DNA from: Pontibacter silvestris
GTDB lineage: Bacteria; Bacteroidota; Bacteroidia; Cytophagales; Hymenobacteraceae
Assembly (NCBI RefSeq): GCF_020907275.1
Contig: NZ_JAJJWI010000006.1
Location: 1 to 64,000 of the forward strand
Length of the DNA stretch: 64,000 nucleotides
Reading direction: 5' to 3'
The translations under genes and the position numbers were made by a program. The notes under the pieces were generated by a model. That model had not been told where the DNA came from. It did not search any database and saw nothing but the letters and a program-made list of their open reading frames with translations. This document shows, piece after piece, positions 59,342 through 64,000 of this stretch (the stretch's first letter is position 1; each line of letters begins with the position of its first letter).

Positions 59342-62014
59342 ATGACAAATAGTATTGTGGAGAAAAATAGTTCTTTAAAATTGGAAGATAAAAAGAATTG
59401 GAAGAAGTGGGGACCTTATCTGACTGAGCGGCAATGGGGTACTGTAAGAGAAGATTATAGCTTTGACGGAGATGCGTGGAACTGTATTACACATGAAAAG
59501 GCGCGCAGCATTGCCTACCGTTGGGGGGAAGAGGGAATGGCCGGCTTTTGTGACGACCGCCAAATTCTGTGCCTGGCCCCGGCTTTCTGGAACGGTAACG
59601 ATCCGCTTTTAAAAGAGAGGCTTTTTGGATTAACAAATGAACAGGGAAACCATGGAGAAGATGTAAAGGAGCTTTACTTCCACCTCGATTCTTCGCCTAA
59701 CCATTCCTATTGCAAATATTTGTACAAGTACCCGCAGGCGTCCTTCCCTTATGATGAGTTAATTGAAAAGAATAAGCGAAGCCGTACAATGCCGGAGTTC
59801 GAATTGTTGGATACAGAAGCGTTTAAGGAGAACCGTTATTTTGATTGTTATATCGAATATGCAAAACCTGATGTAGACGATGTACTGATGAAAATAACGG
59901 TGTATAACCGAGGACCGGAAGCTGCTACTATACATGTATTGCCACACTTATGGTTCCGTAACTACTGGAAGCATAACCCGCGTTTTGCGAGGCCTCAGAT
60001 TACATCTGAAGCCTTGGATTATATAAAAACTGCTTCTACAAGGAATGGGAGCCTGTTCTTTTATCATGAGGCAGGGGAGCAGGTTTTCTGTGAGAATGAA
60101 ACCAATAACCAGCATATTTACCATACTGCCAATGAATACCCTTATGTTAAGGATGGTATCAATAACTATGTAGTAACAGGTGAGCCAACTGTAAACCCTG
60201 AAAAATATGGTACGAAGGCAGCTATATGGTACAAAAAGGAAATCCCGGCAGGAGGAAAACAAACTTTTCGAGTGAGGTTAAGCAAGCAACCTTTAACAGA
60301 TGCCCTGGTTGAGTTTGATAATATTGTTGCGCAGTGTAAGTCTGAAACAGACAGCTATTATGACGAGCTAACCCCTAAAGGTTTGAAGCAGGAGCACAAA
60401 AAGTTGGTTAGGAATGCTTTCGGTGGATTACTCTGGACAAAACAATTCTATTATATGGATGTGTACAAGTGGCTGCACGGAGAACCGGGCCATACACCAC
60501 CTGACCGTCTCAAGAAGCGAAACACTGACTGGAGCCATCTTACAAACAGGCACATTATTTCTATGCCTGATAAATGGGAATACCCTTGGTATGCTGCTTG
60601 GGATCTGGCTTTCCATGCCACCACTTTTGCTCATGTAGACCCTGATTTTGCCAAAGACCAGCTGCAACTGATGCTACGGGAGTATTACATGCACCCAAAT
60701 GGGCAGATACCAGCTTATGAGTGGAATTTTAGTGATGTGAATCCTCCTGTACATGCCTGGGCTGTGTGGGAAGTGTATAATAAAGACAAACAGAAGACCG
60801 GTGTTCCTGATTGGGATTTCCTAGAAAGAGCATTCCAGAAGTTGCTGATGAACTTTACCTGGTGGGTAAACCGCAAAGATGAGAATGGTACAGATCTTTT
60901 TGAAGGTGGCTTTCTGGGGCTGGACAACATCGGTGTATTCGACCGTAGCAAGATGCCTGCAGGCATTAAGCATATGCAGCAAGCGGATTCTACCAGTTGG
61001 ATGGCTATGTTTTCCCTTAATATGTTGCGGATTTCGTTGGAGCTAGCCGGGCATAATGTTGCTTATGAAGAATCTGCAGCTAAATTTTTCCGTCATTTCC
61101 TGAACATTTCCTGGGCTATGCACCACATAGGGGAGGGGGACATTTCTCTGTGGGATGATGAAGACAACTTCTTCTATGATGTCGTGCAGTTTGATAATGG
61201 GGGAAGCCAGCGGCTTAAGATCCGCTCTTTAGTAGGCATTATACCATTGTTTGCTGTGGAGTTGATCAGCAAAAACATATTCGACCATTCCTATGAGTTT
61301 AAGATCAGGACGATCAACATTATGCGTACCCGCCCTGACCTGGCTTCCCTGATTTCCCGCTTTGAGGAGAAGAACGAGAACGGCGATTTTTTACTTTCGC
61401 TTATGCGAGGTTACCGTTTAGAGCACCTCTTAAAGAGATTGTTGGATGAAGAAGAATTCTTGTCAGAATATGGCATTAGATCTTTGTCAAAGCACCATCT
61501 GGAGCACCCTTACGAGTTCGACCATAACGGGAAGCATGTTATTCAGTATGAGCCTGGCGAAAGTTCTTCCTATATGTTTGGAGGTAACTCGAACTGGCGG
61601 GGCCCTATCTGGTTTCCGTTAAACTACCTGATCATTCAGGCGCTTCGGAAGTTCTATAGCTTTTATGGTCCTACTTATGTATATGAGTTTCCAACAGGGT
61701 CAGGTAATAAGTTAAATCTGAAGCAAATTGCCCGGGAACTTACAAATAGGCTGTTGAAGATTTTTGAAAAGGACGAGCAAGGTAAGTACCGTTACCATTC
61801 TGATCATGCTGAATTTGCGGAAGACGAGCACTTTCAGGAGCATCACCTGTTTTATGAATTCTTTAATGGTGATACTGGCCAAGGGCTTGGCGCCTCCCAC
61901 CAAACCGGCTGGACTGCCTTGGTAGCGAACTTACTGCTGGAAATGGAGGAAGACGAAAACCCAGCCACTGAAATGGTAACGCAACAGGAAATGGCTCATG
62001 ATTTTTCAGAGTAG
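59342..62014 (+). CDS. GH63-like glucosidase (MGH1-type)
   Basis: 890 aa, cytoplasmic (no signal peptide). It matches the bacterial MGH1/GH63-like (alpha/alpha)6 barrel hydrolases. N-terminal WGPYLTERQWGTVREDYS; the barrel contains KWEYPWYAAWDLAFHATTFAHVDP (candidate acid Asp in AAWD) and NWRGPIWFPLNYLIIQAL, typical of GH63. Related enzymes act on mannosylglycerate, glucosylglycerate or alpha-glucosides. The lack of a signal peptide suggests a small intracellular glycoside, possibly a compatible solute; this is inference. Confidence 0.85.
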   Translation: MTNSIVEKNSSLKLEDKKNWKKWGPYLTERQWGTVREDYSFDGDAWNCITHEKARSIAYRWGEEGMAGFCDDRQILCLAPAFWNGNDPLLKERLFGLTNEQGNHGEDVKELYFHLDSSPNHSYCKYLYKYPQASFPYDELIEKNKRSRTMPEFELLDTEAFKENRYFDCYIEYAKPDVDDVLMKITVYNRGPEAATIHVLPHLWFRNYWKHNPRFARPQITSEALDYIKTASTRNGSLFFYHEAGEQVFCENETNNQHIYHTANEYPYVKDGINNYVVTGEPTVNPEKYGTKAAIWYKKEIPAGGKQTFRVRLSKQPLTDALVEFDNIVAQCKSETDSYYDELTPKGLKQEHKKLVRNAFGGLLWTKQFYYMDVYKWLHGEPGHTPPDRLKKRNTDWSHLTNRHIISMPDKWEYPWYAAWDLAFHATTFAHVDPDFAKDQLQLMLREYYMHPNGQIPAYEWNFSDVNPPVHAWAVWEVYNKDKQKTGVPDWDFLERAFQKLLMNFTWWVNRKDENGTDLFEGGFLGLDNIGVFDRSKMPAGIKHMQQADSTSWMAMFSLNMLRISLELAGHNVAYEESAAKFFRHFLNISWAMHHIGEGDISLWDDEDNFFYDVVQFDNGGSQRLKIRSLVGIIPLFAVELISKNIFDHSYEFKIRTINIMRTRPDLASLISRFEEKNENGDFLLSLMRGYRLEHLLKRLLDEEEFLSEYGIRSLSKHHLEHPYEFDHNGKHVIQYEPGESSSYMFGGNSNWRGPIWFPLNYLIIQALRKFYSFYGPTYVYEFPTGSGNKLNLKQIARELTNRLLKIFEKDEQGKYRYHSDHAEFAEDEHFQEHHLFYEFFNGDTGQGLGASHQTGWTALVANLLLEMEEDENPATEMVTQQEMAHDFSE

Positions 62015-62028
62015 AATCAGGTGATCTA

Positions 62029-62060
62029 CATTGTTATTCCTCTAAGATGGAATAACAATG
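62029..62060. other. Hairpin after GH63-like gene
   Basis: Perfect 12-bp arms CATTGTTATTCC (62029-62040) / GGAATAACAATG (62049-62060), 8-nt loop, without a U-tract. It precedes the real terminator at 62115. Confidence 0.6.
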
Positions 62061-62114
62061 GCTGGAAAGGGTTATCACTTTTGTAGCTAATTAAGAGCTG
62101 CTGCACATAGCACT

Positions 62115-62157
62115 AAAAGGCATTCAGGCTTCTACAGTTTGAATGCCTTTTATTTTT
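62115..62157 (+). terminator. Terminator behind GH63-like gene
   Basis: AAAAGGCATTCA (62115-62126) / TGAATGCCTTTT (62140-62151), then TTTTTT after an A. Confidence 0.88.
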
Positions 62158-62436
62158 TGTATTGTTCTATCAGGGATGTTAACTTTTTAAAGCTTGTTCT
62201 CTGAAGCATTAAGCGTTTAAAAGAGTTTTTAAGCTGAGAATTTAGACTTATAATGTTGCAGTAGTTGCCAGTTTTAACAAAGTGCTTCCTTGTTTATGTT
62301 GCTTAAAGTCTGCCGAAATATCCTAAAAAGAAAGCACTTACCATTCTTAAACGGCCAGCTTTTCGTATATTTATGATTCAACTTCTGTCTGCATCTAATT
62401 TAAACCAGACTTACCAAAATCCTCAATATTACGCTT
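62158..62436. other. Intergenic DNA
   Basis: AT-rich region upstream of the lytic transglycosylase gene; no ORF or structure that I can support beyond presumed promoter elements. Confidence 0.35.
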
Positions 62437-63330
62437 ATGCTTACCCCACGTTACTGGAAACCTGCTTTACTTTGTTTTGGCCTGATGGGAACGATTAACT
62501 TTTGCAGCCAGCAGGCAGCACCTCCCGAATTTGTGTCCAGGCAATACAAGTCTTATCCTGTGCCAGCCCAAATGACTTTTGCAGGCGAGCCTGTTCCCTT
62601 AGACATACCAGACGTAGCAGAGCGCCTGGACCGGGAGTTGCAATCCAATGCTTATTTCCATTCCAACACTATATTAGCTTTGAAGCGTGTTACCCGTTTT
62701 TTACCTGAAATTGAGGCATCGCTAAGGGAGCAAGGTTTGCCGGATGATTTCAAATATGTGGCATTAGCAGAAAGCCTGTTAGGTAATGTAGTTTCGCCTG
62801 CCGGTGCCGCTGGTGTCTGGCAACTGATGCCGGAAACCTCCCGGGGCTATGGCATCATAGTTAACAGTGAGATTGATGAACGCTATCACTTAGCTAAAGC
62901 AACAGTTGCCGCTGCTGCTTATTTCAAAAAGGCAAAAGATAAATTTGGCACCTGGACTAACGCTGCCGCCTCCTATAACCGCGGTATGAATGGGTTACAA
63001 CGCGCCTTTGATGACCAGCATGTTACCTCCTATTATGACCTCTATCTGAACCCTGAAACGTCCCGGTATATGTTTCGGGTGCTGGCTTTAAAAGAAGTAT
63101 TAGAGCACCCCGCGCGCTATGGTTTCGATGTAAATAATATTAAAGGATATTCTCCAACCCAAAGCCGTTCTATTACAGTAGAGGAATCTATTCCTGATTT
63201 ACCGCAGTTTGCGTTAGACAATGGCACCAACTACAAAACCTTACGCCTGTATAACCCCTGGATAAAAGATTACAAGCTAACTATTACATCAAGCCGCCCA
63301 AGTTATCAGTTACAGTTGCCTGTTAACTAA
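62437..63330 (+). CDS. Lytic transglycosylase domain protein (MltD-like)
   Basis: 297 aa. Hydrophobic N-terminus (about 9-22) as signal sequence; Cys23 is not in a standard lipobox. SLT domain (about 90-230): catalytic Glu in VALAESLLGNVVSPAGAAGVWQLMPETSRG, and AAASYNRGMNGLQRAF. It cleaves peptidoglycan glycan strands to anhydro-muropeptides. No LysM domain is seen, so it is shorter than E. coli MltD. Single gene. Confidence 0.92.
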   Translation: MLTPRYWKPALLCFGLMGTINFCSQQAAPPEFVSRQYKSYPVPAQMTFAGEPVPLDIPDVAERLDRELQSNAYFHSNTILALKRVTRFLPEIEASLREQGLPDDFKYVALAESLLGNVVSPAGAAGVWQLMPETSRGYGIIVNSEIDERYHLAKATVAAAAYFKKAKDKFGTWTNAAASYNRGMNGLQRAFDDQHVTSYYDLYLNPETSRYMFRVLALKEVLEHPARYGFDVNNIKGYSPTQSRSITVEESIPDLPQFALDNGTNYKTLRLYNPWIKDYKLTITSSRPSYQLQLPVN

Positions 63331-63484
63331 CTTCCTTCAATGCAGGAAAGGCAGCAGGGCTAATGCTGTTTTATCAGGATAAATGACTATCTTCATACAA
63401 GCTGAAGGCAAATCAGAGGAGGCAGGTAGAGGGGGAGTAGCCTTATTAGCCTAGAGTATTTTAGCCTAAACAAGATGAAACTAT

Positions 63485-63898
63485 ATGAAAAAGCTATCAA
63501 GAAGATCGTTTCTGGGAAATACCACTCTTCTGTCTTTTACTGGTTTGCTAGGGCTAATGCCCTCTTTGTATAGGGGGCGGCAAGAGCAAAAGAAGGTGTT
63601 TATACACCACGTCTACTTTTGGTTGAAGAATCCGGATGCTGCAGCTGACAAAGAAAAGCTGGTGGAAGGACTTAACACACTAAAAACAATTGATGTAATA
63701 CGCACCGCACACATCGGTGTGCCAGCCAGTACAAATCGCGATGTTATAGAAAAAGGTTACAATATCTCCTGGATGCTTCTTTTTGATAATCTGGAAGAGG
63801 AGGAAATGTACCAGAAGCACCCTGTTCATTTAAAGTTTGTCGATAACTACTCTCACTTGTGGTCTAAAGTGGTTGTTTATGACTCAGTTGATATATAA
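63485..63898 (+). CDS. Dabb (stress-responsive A/B barrel) protein with Tat signal
   Basis: 137 aa. Twin-arginine signal: KLSRRSFLGNTTLLSFTGLLGL with RRSFLG motif. The mature part is one Dabb domain (QKKVFIHHVYFWLKNPDAAADKEKLVEGLNTLKTID), and HLKFVDNYSHLWSKVVVYDS closes the barrel. Such dimeric ferredoxin-like barrels bind small ligands; no function is fixed. Exported folded, via Tat. Terminator downstream. Confidence 0.9.
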   Translation: MKKLSRRSFLGNTTLLSFTGLLGLMPSLYRGRQEQKKVFIHHVYFWLKNPDAAADKEKLVEGLNTLKTIDVIRTAHIGVPASTNRDVIEKGYNISWMLLFDNLEEEEMYQKHPVHLKFVDNYSHLWSKVVVYDSVDI

Positions 63899-63926
63899 CA
63901 AGAAGCAGACTGTTATTGAATATCAC

Positions 63927-63964
63927 AGCCGTATAGCAAAGCTCCTGCTAAACGGCTTTTTTCA
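63927..63964 (+). terminator. Terminator at right end
   Basis: AGCCGT...ACGGCT arms with an inner TAGCA/TGCTA pair (63927-63957), followed by six T. Confidence 0.75.
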
Positions 63965-64000
63965 TTTACCTCTATTCTATATACAAATGAATTAATAGAG

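Overview
The window looks like chromosomal DNA of a Bacteroidota bacterium in the order Cytophagales, probably the Hymenobacteraceae (Pontibacter-like). The evidence is a moderate-to-low GC content, many -7 boxes of the TAnnTTTG type, almost no Shine-Dalgarno sequences, some TTG starts, and families typical of that phylum: a BatA-domain protein, DUF4199 pairs, a fused DAHP synthase/chorismate mutase, a short arginine decarboxylase, MenA, and an E. coli-type PurB. I saw no rRNA, tRNA, CRISPR array or intact insertion sequence. The family assignment is inference from gene content only.

Layout. 0.3-6.8 kb is a forward operon: BatA-domain protein, a dihydroorotase-like protein, two DUF4199 membrane proteins and two glycosyltransferases. 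6.9-8.1 kb is a small AT-rich accessory patch with a CPBP protease and a tiny membrane protein. Next come purB, a GT51 transglycosylase and a bile acid:Na+ symporter family protein. 13.9-18.9 kb is an aromatic amino acid block on the minus strand (pheA, aminotransferase, DAHPS/CM, and separately a second DAHPS/CM). Then TerC, a polyprenol-phosphate sugar synthase, a HAD phosphatase, an arginine cluster (arginine decarboxylase, arginase, argS), a glutathione peroxidase, menA, an aldo/keto reductase, pncA and an AraC regulator. 31.5-36.7 kb holds an outer-membrane barrel, a DEAD-box helicase, a YebC family gene, an orphan gene and phhA. 36.7-38.7 kb is regulatory DNA, a dead glycosyltransferase and a possible IS/MITE remnant. 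The rest is housekeeping: an ABC-F protein, murI, a YgiB/YgiC-like pair, nuoHIJK, NifU and Mrp, dnaG, ribBA, an ABC exporter, a GH63-like glucosidase and a lytic transglycosylase.

Main discovery. Three aromatic amino acid transcription units appear to be controlled by ribosome-mediated attenuation, read directly from the sequence. pheA has a 27-residue leader with the run FYFSFYFF. phhA (phenylalanine hydroxylase, Phe to Tyr) has a leader with nine Tyr codons. The second DAHPS/CM gene has a 21-residue leader. In each case a Bacteroidota-type promoter lies 18-24 nt before the leader start, a G/C-rich terminator lies before the structural gene, and a segment inside the leader ORF can pair with the 5' arm of the terminator. 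The logic would be Phe/Tyr starvation opening pheA-aminotransferase-DAHPS/CM, and Tyr starvation opening phhA to make Tyr from Phe. No tyrA is present in this window.

Other points of interest are a dihydroorotase-like protein that has lost its zinc ligands, a DAHPS/CM paralogue with altered active-site residues, a 51-aa lipoprotein gene and a 27-aa hydrophobic ORF with its own terminator, a perfect 58-bp palindrome behind nuoK, and nuoHIJK standing apart from the other complex I genes.
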